Shown here one piece after another: positions 17,849 through 26,896 of a stretch of 64,000 nucleotides of DNA. The notes below the pieces were generated by a model. That model searched no databases. It saw only the letters and a list, made by a program, of their open reading frames with translations, and had not been told where the DNA came from. Positions within the stretch are counted from its first letter, which is position 1, and each line of letters opens with the position of its first letter. Made by a program: the position numbers and the translations under genes. Origin of the DNA: Candidatus Latescibacterota bacterium (lineage in GTDB: Bacteria; Latescibacterota; UBA2968); assembly GCA_022824945.1 (NCBI GenBank), contig JAJDYX010000036.1, positions 31,548-95,547 of the forward strand, read 5' to 3'.

Positions 17849-17865
17849 TTGGCACGATTTTTGTT
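17849..17865 (+). promoter_or_regulatory. Sigma-54-like (-24/-12) promoter of YgiT copy 2
   Basis: TTGGCACGATTTTTGTT matches the RpoN consensus TGGCACG-N4-TTGC at all but the last conserved base (T for C), with the required ten bases between GG and the -12 G. The gene starts about 100 bases downstream. No RpoN or bacterial enhancer-binding protein gene is in the window. Confidence 0.5.
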
Positions 17866-17966
17866 GTATTCAAATGCAAAATCAATTTCCGTCTGGTCAT
17901 ACTCGCGGTGGCGTAAAATGTTGAACAGATATTGCAACCGCGCCATTTTAACAATCTGAGGACATC

Positions 17967-18188
17967 ATGCACTGCGACATATGCGGCCGTGAAAATGCGT
18001 ACATCCACAAACTTGACCGCACGTATGGCAAGGGGAAACATACCATTACCATTCGCAATATTTCCCTCGCGATATGTTCGACCTGTGATGAACGCTATTT
18101 TGCGTCCCCCATATCCGACAACGCTGAGCAACTGAGCCCAGTGCTACACACCGAAGCCGAATATTCAGAAGCGATGTATCTCGTCTAA
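17967..18188 (+). CDS. YgiT-type zinc finger protein, copy 2
   Basis: 73 residues, almost the same as copy 1 (CDIC and CSTC pairs, RTYGKGKHTITIRNISLAICSTCDERYF), with nearly identical codons over the first 50 residues and divergence only near the end. This points to a recent tandem duplication. TGAGGACATC precedes the ATG. Unlike copy 1 it has its own upstream region with a sigma-54-like promoter. The transporter-like gene follows after 68 bases. Function as for copy 1: a zinc-binding regulator or antitoxin-like protein with no visible toxin. Confidence 0.8.
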   Translation: MHCDICGRENAYIHKLDRTYGKGKHTITIRNISLAICSTCDERYFASPISDNAEQLSPVLHTEAEYSEAMYLV

Positions 18189-18256
18189 AGACGTAGAAGG
18201 TTATCGATAGCATCTATCGGTGGCTTTAAGGAGTCCAATTTTCAAAGGAGGTTCTC

Positions 18257-20815
18257 ATGCTCAAAAATTACCTGACCATTGCCCTGCGAAATCTGGTACG
18301 CTACAAAATATACACCGCGATCAATGCCCTCGGTCTCGCAACGGGCATTGCATTTTGCCTGCTCACATTTCTCTATGTGCGGCACGAATGGACTTATGAC
18401 CAGTTTCACGAAAAATCCGACCGCATTTTCCGACTCGGCATGTCTGGCGGAATGTTTGGTGGAAGAGACAATGCCATCCGTGTCCGACTATCGGAAAAAA
18501 TTGGACCACTCATGCGAGAAAACATCCTGCAATTCGCCCATGTTGTACGGATACACGAAAGAACAGTAACAGTGTCTCATGGCAGCAACACCTTTGAAGT
18601 AAAATCCTTGTTCACCGACGAAGACTTTTTTCAACTATTCACATTTCCGCTCACACACGGCGATCCCAAAACCGTACTCGCAACCCCAAACAGTATTGTC
18701 TTAACCCAAAGTGCGGCACAAAAATATTTTGGACAAAACGATGTTGTGGGACAGGAAATCAGCATCCAACATAGAATCTGGAAAGAAGAAGAGAAGACTT
18801 TTGTCGTAGCGGGTATCGCACAAGATCCCCCTGAAAATTCCAGCATTCAATTTGATCTGATTTTTTCTTATGCATCAATTCCGCCCTCTAAGCGGAGCGT
18901 GATGAGGATGTCTATATCACAAGACGGCAAAACCGAACGCAAAGAAATTACCCCGCCCGTCTTCTCTAAAGGGAGTGATGTCACCTATATACGGCTACTT
19001 GACAACGTACTATTGGCAGACCTGGCCCCTATCCTGAATGCATTTGTTGAAGCAAACCAAACGCCAAATCCTTTAAGCAGAGGCAGGTCTAAACGCAGGT
19101 TTTTGGACCCGGATGTGACCTTGCACTTGCAGCCCATTGCAGATGTTCATTTTGATCGCGAAATAACAAACGGACTTTCAACACCGAGTAACCCCGCATA
19201 TTCCTACATCCTCGCGGGCATTGCCCTATCCGTATTGCTGGTGGCGTGCATCAATTTTACGAACCTCGCCATTGCGCGGTCTGCGACTCGAGCGCGAGAG
19301 GTGGGAATACGCAAAGTAGTAGGTGCGGTACGTTTTCAACTGATGAAACAATTTTGGGGTGAGTCCTTATTGCTTACGGGTGTCGGAATGCTATTCGGGC
19401 TTGCACTAACAGAGTTTTTTCTTTCGACCTTCAACGCTTTGACACAGGTGAATTTAACACTGGATTATCGGCCTTCCTTATCCGGCGTGCTCTTTGGCCT
19501 GTCGCTCTTATTGATTATTAGTCTGGTATCGGGCATCTATCCTGCACTCGTGCTATCGGGTTTTGATCCCATTGCCGTTTTGAAGAATCGATTCAACATA
19601 GGCGGCAGGTCCTGGTCTGGTCGCGTCCTGATCGTTGGTCAGTTTGTCGTTGCTATTTTGTTTCTCATCGCCACCCTTGTGATGTCCCAGCAACTGACAT
19701 TCTTAAAAGAAAAGAATCTGGGCTTAAATGAGTCACAGGTTGTATTGGTAAAACCGCGCTACTCGTCAACAGACCGTCAGGAACGCCATCGGATACTGCA
19801 GCTCTTCAAACAAGAACTCAAACAGCACCCTCAGATTGTAAACGTGACGCAGTCGGGTTTGTTCTCTCACCTGGAAGCGGATTCAGACACCCGTAAGGAC
19901 AATATTACATTTCCCAATGGAGAAATCGTGGAAAAAGCCGAAATTTCCGTGGATTACGATTTCTTCGACACACTGGGTATTAATCTACTGGCGGGGCGCA
20001 GCTTTTCGCCAGATTTTGGCGCGGACGCAACACAGGCTGTTCTGGTCAATAAAACATTTGTCGAACGCGCGCAATTAGAGCAACCTATCAACACGACATT
20101 GCCCATGACAAAGATGATGATCTCTTTTACGCCAGAAGATTCTAAGCCGGGCAGTAGCATACCTAAACCCACTCGAATAAAAGATCCCCAAATTATCGGT
20201 GTCGTTGATGATTTTCACCTGCGGTCACTGTATCATGCTTTACCCCCTTTGGTGATATTTTTAGACGCAGCCAGCTTGAGCAGCGATTTCCTTGTACGCA
20301 TTCGCCCAGAACGCATACCTGAAACACTCGCCTTTATGGCTGAAAAATGGCAGTCTATTGCGGGCGATGCACCGTTTGATTACGTCTTCCTCGACGAAAA
20401 TTTTGATCGCCTCTACCGCGAGGAAGAACGCTGGGGCACCATTGTCCAATACGCCTCCTTCTTCGCGCTCTTTGTCGCCTGCCTCGGGGTTCTGGGTCTC
20501 ACATCCCTCGCCATTACCCGACGCACCAAAGAAATCGGCATCCGCAAAGTACTCGGCGCATCGAACCATCACATCGTCGCCTTATTATCCAGAGAATTTG
20601 TGGTACTTATTCTCATCGCCAATCTTATCGCCTGGCCCATCGCCCATTACGGTGTCGAGCACTGGTTGCGAGATTTTGCCTATCGCATCGATGCGGGTAT
20701 GGGCCTCTTTCTGATCGGCGGATTGCTCGTCTTTTTAACAGCCCTGCTCACCATCAGCGTTCAAGCCCTCAAAGCCGCACAGCGCAATCCCGTCCACGCC
20801 CTGCGATATGAATGA
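18257..20815 (+). CDS. FtsX/MacB-like ABC transporter permease
   Basis: 852-residue membrane protein with a duplicated MacB architecture: membrane segment at about 21-42, MacB-type periplasmic domain, a three-helix FtsX domain (about 310-430, with TRAREVGIRKVVGA), another membrane segment near 455-475, a second periplasmic domain, and a second FtsX domain (about 725-850, with TRRTKEIGIRKVLGAS). The two GIRKV-GA motifs are the coupling segments for a partner ATPase. No ATPase gene is adjacent. Proteins of this type are numerous in Acidobacteria and FCB-like bacteria, where they serve lipoprotein or peptide export. AAAGGAGG is well placed before the ATG. Confidence 0.88.
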   Translation: MLKNYLTIALRNLVRYKIYTAINALGLATGIAFCLLTFLYVRHEWTYDQFHEKSDRIFRLGMSGGMFGGRDNAIRVRLSEKIGPLMRENILQFAHVVRIHERTVTVSHGSNTFEVKSLFTDEDFFQLFTFPLTHGDPKTVLATPNSIVLTQSAAQKYFGQNDVVGQEISIQHRIWKEEEKTFVVAGIAQDPPENSSIQFDLIFSYASIPPSKRSVMRMSISQDGKTERKEITPPVFSKGSDVTYIRLLDNVLLADLAPILNAFVEANQTPNPLSRGRSKRRFLDPDVTLHLQPIADVHFDREITNGLSTPSNPAYSYILAGIALSVLLVACINFTNLAIARSATRAREVGIRKVVGAVRFQLMKQFWGESLLLTGVGMLFGLALTEFFLSTFNALTQVNLTLDYRPSLSGVLFGLSLLLIISLVSGIYPALVLSGFDPIAVLKNRFNIGGRSWSGRVLIVGQFVVAILFLIATLVMSQQLTFLKEKNLGLNESQVVLVKPRYSSTDRQERHRILQLFKQELKQHPQIVNVTQSGLFSHLEADSDTRKDNITFPNGEIVEKAEISVDYDFFDTLGINLLAGRSFSPDFGADATQAVLVNKTFVERAQLEQPINTTLPMTKMMISFTPEDSKPGSSIPKPTRIKDPQIIGVVDDFHLRSLYHALPPLVIFLDAASLSSDFLVRIRPERIPETLAFMAEKWQSIAGDAPFDYVFLDENFDRLYREEERWGTIVQYASFFALFVACLGVLGLTSLAITRRTKEIGIRKVLGASNHHIVALLSREFVVLILIANLIAWPIAHYGVEHWLRDFAYRIDAGMGLFLIGGLLVFLTALLTISVQALKAAQRNPVHALRYE

Positions 20816-20942
20816 GATCGAATTATTGGGATCTCGTTGAGAAATAGGGGCAAATAAGGCGTTATGAGAGAATTGACCATAACCCATTGATTTTATTTTT
20901 TAAAAAAGTTTAATTGTTTTCCATTAAACTGTAAAATTTTCC

Positions 20943-20971
20943 TTGACACCTGTACTTTTGTTTAGTATTTT
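20943..20971 (+). promoter_or_regulatory. Sigma-70-type promoter of the 21.0-22.1 kb unit
   Basis: TTGACA (20943-20948), 17 bases, TATTTT (20966-20971). It drives the 98-residue gene and probably the annealing-like gene behind it. Confidence 0.65.
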
Positions 20972-21013
20972 TGCATAGAACGTTGAGACATAATCCTTCG
21001 ACAGGAGGTAATC

Positions 21014-21310
21014 ATGGCAAGCATTGAGATTCAGACCGAACAGGGAATTGAGGAAATTCTATTGTCCGATTTGAGTCGGGATTTGCTCAAAGTTGCCGAT
21101 CGCATTCAGGCCGAGATGCCACATGTGCCTTTTGATGCCATTCACCCCGAAGCCATGGCGCGCGTCGAAGCCGCCGAGCAAGCTGTCGATACTCTGGCAC
21201 AAGATTTGTGCAAGGGGCAAGGGGAACTCACTGAATGGCACGGTGCCCTCACGAATTACGAATCGGCCTGGTTTCAGGTTATAGAGTCTTTAGGCATCCG
21301 CAATAATTAA
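21014..21310 (+). CDS. Hypothetical 98-residue protein
   Basis: Not recognised. The protein is acidic and mostly helical by composition, with no membrane segment, signal peptide or Cys pair. ACAGGAGGTAATC gives an excellent ribosome site and a consensus promoter lies upstream, so expression is likely strong. It forms a short unit with the annealing-like protein 81 bases downstream. A role as a phage-like accessory factor is possible but only by association. Confidence 0.6.
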   Translation: MASIEIQTEQGIEEILLSDLSRDLLKVADRIQAEMPHVPFDAIHPEAMARVEAAEQAVDTLAQDLCKGQGELTEWHGALTNYESAWFQVIESLGIRNN

Positions 21311-21334
21311 ATCACATATATTTACGTTTATTTT

Positions 21335-21362
21335 CGGCAATAAATAACCCGTTATGTTGCCG
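21335..21362 (+). promoter_or_regulatory. Hairpin just upstream of the annealing-like gene
   Basis: CGGCAA (21335-21340) and TTGCCG (21357-21362) pair, with an inner ATAAC/GTTAT stem. There is no T-run, so this is more likely an operator or translational control element than a terminator. The ATG is 30 bases further on. Confidence 0.35.
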
Positions 21363-21391
21363 ACTTCCACGAAAGCAAAGGAGAGATAGCA

Positions 21392-22129
21392 ATGTCCCAG
21401 CGAGATATGAAAACGAATAACTCAAACGCGACTGCAACAGCAGTTCAATCTGTTGAACATATCAAGAAGCAGATTGCGGAATCCGAAGGTTTTCCCATCG
21501 GGAAGATCGATGAGTTTGTGGTGTTCATCCAGAATGATCCCTACATCACATCTGCTGGATTGCAGTACAAAATGTTGCAAACCTATAAGGCTGGCAAATT
21601 CGCTGTGCAGGCTGTAATGCCTACCAAAGAAGAATACGCTCTATTGCGGCAAATGATGGGATTAAAAGATGAGGAACCGCTGGTGGTAATGCGCGGTGAA
21701 GTATGGGTCGATGGGCTTGCGCGGCCTTTTGTCGATTACGGTACTACAACACCTAAAAATCTCAAAGGATTTGTGCGGTTTTCAGATTATCCACTCGAAA
21801 TGGCGACGCGACGCGCCACCAATCGGGCGATGCGTTTGGCTACTGCGACGGGGATGTGTTCTGTCGATGAGCTACAGGTAGCCACAGACGCTGCACAGAC
21901 TAACGGAGATGTTGAAGCGATGCACAACGGTTCATCTGCTACGCAAAGTCAGATTGATCTGATTAAAAATCTGGGGCGCAGTCCGCGGCTAACCGAGCGA
22001 GAACGCGAGCGATTGAAAACCCAGATTGAAGATGGATTGGATAAGCGTCAAGCATCCGAATTGATCCAAAAAATAAAAGCGAGGTTAGACGCCCGGCGCA
22101 AAGCCGATGCACAACCTATCGCGGCTTGA
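21392..22129 (+). CDS. Phage-type protein resembling recombination/annealing factors
   Basis: 245 residues, soluble. The central stretch DYPLEMATRRATNRAMRLATATGMCSVDEL resembles the 'ETRA..RALR....G' helix of Erf/Rad52-like and related phage single-strand-annealing or primase-associated proteins. The C terminus (ATQSQIDLIKNLGR... and QASELIQKIKARL) resembles the small tail module often found on those proteins. A Ser/Asn-rich linker (about 175-190) separates the two parts. AAAGGAGA precedes the ATG. No integrase or other phage gene is near, so it may be domesticated. The family call is inference from motif resemblance. Confidence 0.5.
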   Translation: MSQRDMKTNNSNATATAVQSVEHIKKQIAESEGFPIGKIDEFVVFIQNDPYITSAGLQYKMLQTYKAGKFAVQAVMPTKEEYALLRQMMGLKDEEPLVVMRGEVWVDGLARPFVDYGTTTPKNLKGFVRFSDYPLEMATRRATNRAMRLATATGMCSVDELQVATDAAQTNGDVEAMHNGSSATQSQIDLIKNLGRSPRLTERERERLKTQIEDGLDKRQASELIQKIKARLDARRKADAQPIAA

Positions 22130-22201
22130 TTTTGAGCCGGTTGTCGCGCGCATTCTTTCGTCAGGGGAGAGGGGAAGGATTTAGCGTACAACCGGCACAA
22201 C

Positions 22202-22240
22202 AAAAAAGCGGGAGCTCTTTGAGAGCCCCGCTTTTTTGTT
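22202..22240 (+). terminator. Terminator after the annealing-like gene
   Basis: AAAAAAGCGGG and CCCGCTTTTTT pair around an inner GAGCTCTTTGAGAGC-like loop, ending in a T-run. Strong intrinsic terminator about 75 bases after the stop codon. Confidence 0.85.
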
Positions 22241-22262
22241 TTCTACGGCGAATAGTGCCCTC

Positions 22263-22291
22263 TTGTGCTTTCGTTTCCTTTTGTGTATCAT
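22263..22291 (+). promoter_or_regulatory. Possible promoter of the TPR-GWxTD gene
   Basis: TTGTGC (22263-22268), 17 bases, TATCAT (22286-22291). The -10 is good and the -35 weak. It lies about 50 bases before the chosen start at 22339. Confidence 0.4.
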
Positions 22292-22338
22292 GGGGCAAAC
22301 TAACAGACGATCAAAAATGCAATAAAAGGCGTATTGTT

Positions 22339-24744
22339 ATGAAATCAATAATACTGGGAATTTTGTGCATTGCGCTGACTGCAACAGATGGTCTCGCAAA
22401 AGATGCTTCGCCAGAGGCCATTGCCGCGGCAGAAAGGGCATATCGTGAAGGGATGAAACACTTTGAGGCAGAAAATCTGGACGCAGCGATTGTATCTTTT
22501 CAATCGGCGATTGCCCAGAACGAAAAGTACGCATCCGCCTATGTGGGCCTGGGCCATGTCTATTTGAAACAGGGCGATTTGGCCGAAGCGGAAAAGGCGT
22601 TTAAAACCGCAGTCTTAAAAAACAAGAAATACGCGCCGGCTTACAATGGATTGGGCCTGGTCTATAGCCGAAAAAAGAAAGAACTACGACGGGCAATTGC
22701 GTATTTTCGGGACGCAAATCGGGCAGATAAAAAATACTCGGAAGCGCAATATAACCTGGCGCAAACCCTGGAAAATTACGGCAGCAGTGAGACCCTCAAA
22801 GCCTATCGCAATGTCTTAAAGATCGATCCCAAACACCCCAATGCAAACTATCGCATAGGGATACTGCTCGACAAAGATGGAGAACGCGAAAAAGCCGTAC
22901 AGGCGTATCGCGACCAGTTAGAAGCAAAACCGGATCACCAAGGCGCGCGCTTGAATCTGGGCATCAATCTGAAATTGCTCGGACAATTGCGAGAGGCACT
23001 CCAGCACCTGCTCGAAGCCGCGACAGTTGCCAGCGATTTTCAACGTCGAGCCGTATTGGAATTGGCGCAGGTATTTCAAAGGGCAAAGGCATTTGAGCAG
23101 TCCGCGCGATTATTTGAGTCATATATCAAACAGTTACCCGAAAAAGAACAGGAGACATATTGCGATCTAAACCTCGTCGCATCGGGTCCCATTCTCAAGG
23201 AATATAACGATGCCGAGACACTTCCAGCAAAAAAGCGCGTTTTTAGAACATTCTGGTCGCGTTTAGATCCCGCTCCCGTCACCGAAGCCAATGAACGGTT
23301 ATTGGAACACTATCGCCGCGTCGCTTATGCGCGTGAATTCTTTGGGACACATCGATTTCCCTGGGACGCGCGCGGCGAAGCCTATATTCGCTATGGGGCA
23401 CCCGACCATGTAAGCAATTCGGGCGATATACAACTGGAGCGAACAAAAGAATTGGTTGCCGTAAAAGAGCGGCTCATCCAAAAAGCAGGGCCAGCAGTGG
23501 ACCGGTTGATCAGGGAGCGGGCCGACGCGGTCGCATCGAGCATGGTAGGGATGCGAGAGCAATTGCGTCGAGGTGAGCGCTCCGGCCCACGCATCGAGCA
23601 ATTTGTCCCCAACGCGCCTGACGATCAACATGACCCCAACGCACCCGTCAACCGATTGCGAGTGACCAGTGGAACCATTTTGGGATGGCCGGTATATCCG
23701 GTAGATGGGATATGGGAATACTGGATCTATGCCGATGTTGGAGATGGGATAGAGGTCGTGTTTGAAAAGCACGTAAATCAAGGACCGTGGGATTATGCTG
23801 ATTTACCACTTGGTGTAGGACGGATTGCGCGGATATGGCAGGACATGCATCCGGAAATTGTCTTGAAACAGGTCGCAGCTATTACGCCGATAACATATCG
23901 CCCCGACTTTGCGACAGGCGCATTGGATTTTTATCTTGCCTCATCCGCTTTTCGGGGGCGAGAAGGTCTGACCACGCTCGAAATTTATTACGGCATTCCA
24001 ACCTCGCAATTGCACTTTGTGGCTGGGCAAGATGGCGCGAGGATCGCACAATTAGACCGTGGCATTGTGGTTTACAATCAAGCGGGCGATCCCGTCTATC
24101 GCACGAGCCAGGAAATGGTACTGGGCGCATCGGGTGAAGTCGATCAGACGCCTGGCGCGTATATGCCAGAGATGGACCGTTTGTTTTTAACACCGGGCAA
24201 TTATCGCATTTCCGTACAGGTCCTGGATCGTCGTTCGAGAAAATCACAGGTGTATCACATCGACCGCGTCGTCCCCGAATACGATATAGACGACGAATTA
24301 AAGATCAGCGATGTGGAACTCGCCGCCACCATTGATATGGCCGACAAGAGCCGGTTCCAAAAGGGTAATATCGCAGTAATCCCCATGGCCGCAAAAGCCT
24401 ATTTGCCCACACAACCCGTATTTATCTATTTCGAAATTTACAACTTAAAACGCAATGCCTTCGGTCAGACCAAATACCGCGTATCTTACGTGGTGCGATC
24501 GCGCGACCAAAAAAACATCGGCGCGCGAATTTTGGGTGGCGTGGGCAAAATGCTCGGACAAAAGAGCGAGCAGGGCGTTGTTTCAATTGAATACGAGCAA
24601 GTGGGAACAGAAACCCAGGAGCCGGGATATATCGAATTGGATATGTCGCGCTCTGAACCGGGCGAAAAAATTGTAGAAATCGCGGTTGTAGATGAAACAA
24701 CGGGCCAGACAGCAACCGCGACAGCGACATTTGTCACTCAATAG
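22339..24744 (+). CDS. TPR and GWxTD domain exported protein
   Basis: 801 residues, starting at ATG 22339 (signal peptide MKSIILGILCIALTATDGLA); the longer upstream frame would place residues across a terminator. Residues about 35-260 hold at least six TPR units. A GWxTD domain follows from about 285, with the hallmarks FWSRLDPAPVTEANERLLEHYRRVAYA and PWDARGEAYIRYGAPDH; the titular GW-TD is replaced here by PWDAR. A beta-rich C-terminal module (about 560-801) ends in a segment shared with the second GWxTD protein of this window. The family's function is unknown; it is found in Acidobacteria, Gemmatimonadota and Latescibacterota and is thought to be surface or periplasmic. Glycerate kinase begins 16 bases after the stop. 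Confidence 0.85.
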   Translation: MKSIILGILCIALTATDGLAKDASPEAIAAAERAYREGMKHFEAENLDAAIVSFQSAIAQNEKYASAYVGLGHVYLKQGDLAEAEKAFKTAVLKNKKYAPAYNGLGLVYSRKKKELRRAIAYFRDANRADKKYSEAQYNLAQTLENYGSSETLKAYRNVLKIDPKHPNANYRIGILLDKDGEREKAVQAYRDQLEAKPDHQGARLNLGINLKLLGQLREALQHLLEAATVASDFQRRAVLELAQVFQRAKAFEQSARLFESYIKQLPEKEQETYCDLNLVASGPILKEYNDAETLPAKKRVFRTFWSRLDPAPVTEANERLLEHYRRVAYAREFFGTHRFPWDARGEAYIRYGAPDHVSNSGDIQLERTKELVAVKERLIQKAGPAVDRLIRERADAVASSMVGMREQLRRGERSGPRIEQFVPNAPDDQHDPNAPVNRLRVTSGTILGWPVYPVDGIWEYWIYADVGDGIEVVFEKHVNQGPWDYADLPLGVGRIARIWQDMHPEIVLKQVAAITPITYRPDFATGALDFYLASSAFRGREGLTTLEIYYGIPTSQLHFVAGQDGARIAQLDRGIVVYNQAGDPVYRTSQEMVLGASGEVDQTPGAYMPEMDRLFLTPGNYRISVQVLDRRSRKSQVYHIDRVVPEYDIDDELKISDVELAATIDMADKSRFQKGNIAVIPMAAKAYLPTQPVFIYFEIYNLKRNAFGQTKYRVSYVVRSRDQKNIGARILGGVGKMLGQKSEQGVVSIEYEQVGTETQEPGYIELDMSRSEPGEKIVEIAVVDETTGQTATATATFVTQ

Positions 24745-24760
24745 GATAGGAGCAAATTCG

Positions 24761-26104
24761 ATGCGTATTTTTGACGTTGAAACCATGCGCGCACACGTGC
24801 GTGAAATTTTTGATACGGCAGTCAAAGCTGTTGATGCCGAACAGTGCGTGCGGCAATTTGTATCGCTGGATGGCGATATCTTGCGCGTGGGCGATCAAAA
24901 TTATGATTTAAGTGTTTACAGCCGCATTCTGGTCGTGGGCACGGGCAAAGCCTCGCCGCAGATGGGCGTGGCACTCGAAGATATATTGGGCGATCGCATC
25001 TCTGATGGATCTATGAATACAAAATACGACCATGCATTGCCCTTAAAACATATCGACATAGTGGAATGCGGCCATCCCGTGCCAGACGAATCGGGAGTTG
25101 ACGGCGTCGGACGCATGGTTCATTTGCTGGAAGAAGCGGATGAAAACACGCTGGTAATCTGTTTGATTTCCGGTGGTGGCTCGGCACTTGCACCCGCACC
25201 TGCTGACGGATTGACGCTTGCAGACAAGCAAGAGACCACGAGCCTATTGTTGGCCTGCGGTGCAAATATTGTAGAACTCAATGCCATCCGCAAACATCTA
25301 TCGCGCTTAAAAGGTGGGGGGTTAGCGCGTGCGGCTTTTCCCGCAACCGTTGTCGCGCTAATGTTGTCAGATGTAATTGGCGATCCCATGGATGTCATTG
25401 CATCTGGTCCCACAGTACCGGATACCGCGACATTTAAAACGTGTATGGATATTCTGGACAAATACGAATTGATCGATAAAATACCCGAAAGCGTTCGGCT
25501 GCGACTAAAAGCCGGTTTGGCCGGGGATATTGAAGATACGCCCAAGCCCGGCGATGCGGCGCTCTCCAAAGTTCAGAATCTCGTGGTCGGCAGCAATGGT
25601 CTGGCCGTGGTTGCGGCGAATAACAAAGCAATGGAATTGGGGTATAATACGCTGATATTATCTACGCGCATCGAGGGTGAAGCGAGAGAAGTCGCTTATG
25701 TATATGCGGGTATTGCCAAAGAAATTGTGACATCTGGACAGCCCCTTACAGCACCGGCTTGCGTGATTGCCGGTGGAGAAACAACCGTGCTGGTGCGCGG
25801 AGATGGCAAGGGCGGGCGCAATCAAGAAATTCCGCTATCGGGCGCGATTCAATTAGCCGGATGGGACAATGTCGTGCTGTTTAGCGGAGGCACCGATGGC
25901 ACCGATGGACCAACCGATGCCGCGGGCGCCGTAGCCGATGGACAAACCATAGCGCGAGCAGAGGCACTGGGACTTTCCGCGATCGCGCATTTAAAAAACA
26001 ATGATGCCTACCACTTTTTTAAGCCACTGGACGACCTGATCATCACCGGAGCAACCGGAACCAATGTGGCAGATGTCGCGCTGGTAATGGTCGGGAATGC
26101 ATAA
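24761..26104 (+). CDS. Glycerate 2-kinase (MOFRL family)
   Basis: Phosphorylates D-glycerate to 2-phosphoglycerate. 447 residues from the ATG at 24761, preceded by AGGAGCAAATTCG. The N-terminal DUF4147 half has VVGTGKASPQMG, CGHPVPDESG and LISGGGSALAPAPADGLTL, plus NAIRKHLSRLKGGGLA; the C-terminal MOFRL half has GGETTVLVRGDGKGGRNQE and SGGTDGTDGPTDAAGAVADG. All match the GckA/TtuD class. It could feed the products of sugar-acid breakdown into glycolysis, fitting the neighbouring dehydratases. Confidence 0.93.
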   Translation: MRIFDVETMRAHVREIFDTAVKAVDAEQCVRQFVSLDGDILRVGDQNYDLSVYSRILVVGTGKASPQMGVALEDILGDRISDGSMNTKYDHALPLKHIDIVECGHPVPDESGVDGVGRMVHLLEEADENTLVICLISGGGSALAPAPADGLTLADKQETTSLLLACGANIVELNAIRKHLSRLKGGGLARAAFPATVVALMLSDVIGDPMDVIASGPTVPDTATFKTCMDILDKYELIDKIPESVRLRLKAGLAGDIEDTPKPGDAALSKVQNLVVGSNGLAVVAANNKAMELGYNTLILSTRIEGEAREVAYVYAGIAKEIVTSGQPLTAPACVIAGGETTVLVRGDGKGGRNQEIPLSGAIQLAGWDNVVLFSGGTDGTDGPTDAAGAVADGQTIARAEALGLSAIAHLKNNDAYHFFKPLDDLIITGATGTNVADVALVMVGNA

Positions 26105-26122
26105 CTTCGGGAAATATGTCTC

Positions 26123-26896
26123 ATGTCCAATTTAACCGAACCCATCCTCAACGAAGTCGAAGTCGATTATTTCCTGCGCCACGGGTATATCGTGCGCACC
26201 GATTTACTTACCGATGAGGAGCGAGACGAATTTATCGCCCTATTTGACCGCGACCGCGAGCAATTTGTGTTTCGCTGGCATCCCTATGGCTACCATCAGC
26301 AGACCAATTACGACGCTCTCGTCACCACACCCGAATTTGACCGCGTAATCCGTCACCCCAAAATTCTCGCAGCAATCGAACAACTCATGGGGGGTCCGGT
26401 TTGCTTTGGCGAAATTGGCGCGCGTTACATGCCCCCTTACGACGGCGAATTGCATCGCAGTTGGCACCGAGACCGCCCTCATTGGGACGAGCATCCATTC
26501 CGAATGGACTATATCCAGCTCATGCTCTATCTCACAGACGTCGGCGCAGACACCCACTGCTTCTCGCTCTCTCCCGAATCGGTCTATGAACCCACGCTCA
26601 AAGATAACGAAGCGCAACTCAAACGCGGGGGCATCGCCGATATTCACGGTCCCGCAGGCACGGTCTGTCTCTTCAATGTCGCGGCACTACACACAGCCAC
26701 CACGCGACCGACGAAATGCGATCGCAAAACCCTGCAAATTTACTACGGACACCGCGACCGCAAATACCTGGCCAACGACTCCGTCATCCCCCCCATCTTC
26801 TGGCGCGACCACAAAGACCCCGAAGTGCGCGCCTTTTACGGCAACCTCAACGAAGTCTCCAATATTTACAACAAAGCATTTGGAATCCAGCCATGA
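26123..26896 (+). CDS. Phytanoyl-CoA dioxygenase family protein 2
   Basis: 257 residues. The opening VDYFLRHGYIVRTDLLTDEERDEF is PhyH-like. SWHRDRPHW supplies the HxD iron motif (His-Arg-Asp), the distal His is in VAALHTATTRPT, and the following RKTLQIYYGHRD carries the 2-oxoglutarate Arg. It is a likely Fe(II)/2-oxoglutarate hydroxylase of unknown substrate. Its TGA overlaps the ATG of a 51-residue frame (ATGA), which in turn abuts a membrane-protein gene, so this is a translationally coupled group. Confidence 0.85.
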   Translation: MSNLTEPILNEVEVDYFLRHGYIVRTDLLTDEERDEFIALFDRDREQFVFRWHPYGYHQQTNYDALVTTPEFDRVIRHPKILAAIEQLMGGPVCFGEIGARYMPPYDGELHRSWHRDRPHWDEHPFRMDYIQLMLYLTDVGADTHCFSLSPESVYEPTLKDNEAQLKRGGIADIHGPAGTVCLFNVAALHTATTRPTKCDRKTLQIYYGHRDRKYLANDSVIPPIFWRDHKDPEVRAFYGNLNEVSNIYNKAFGIQP

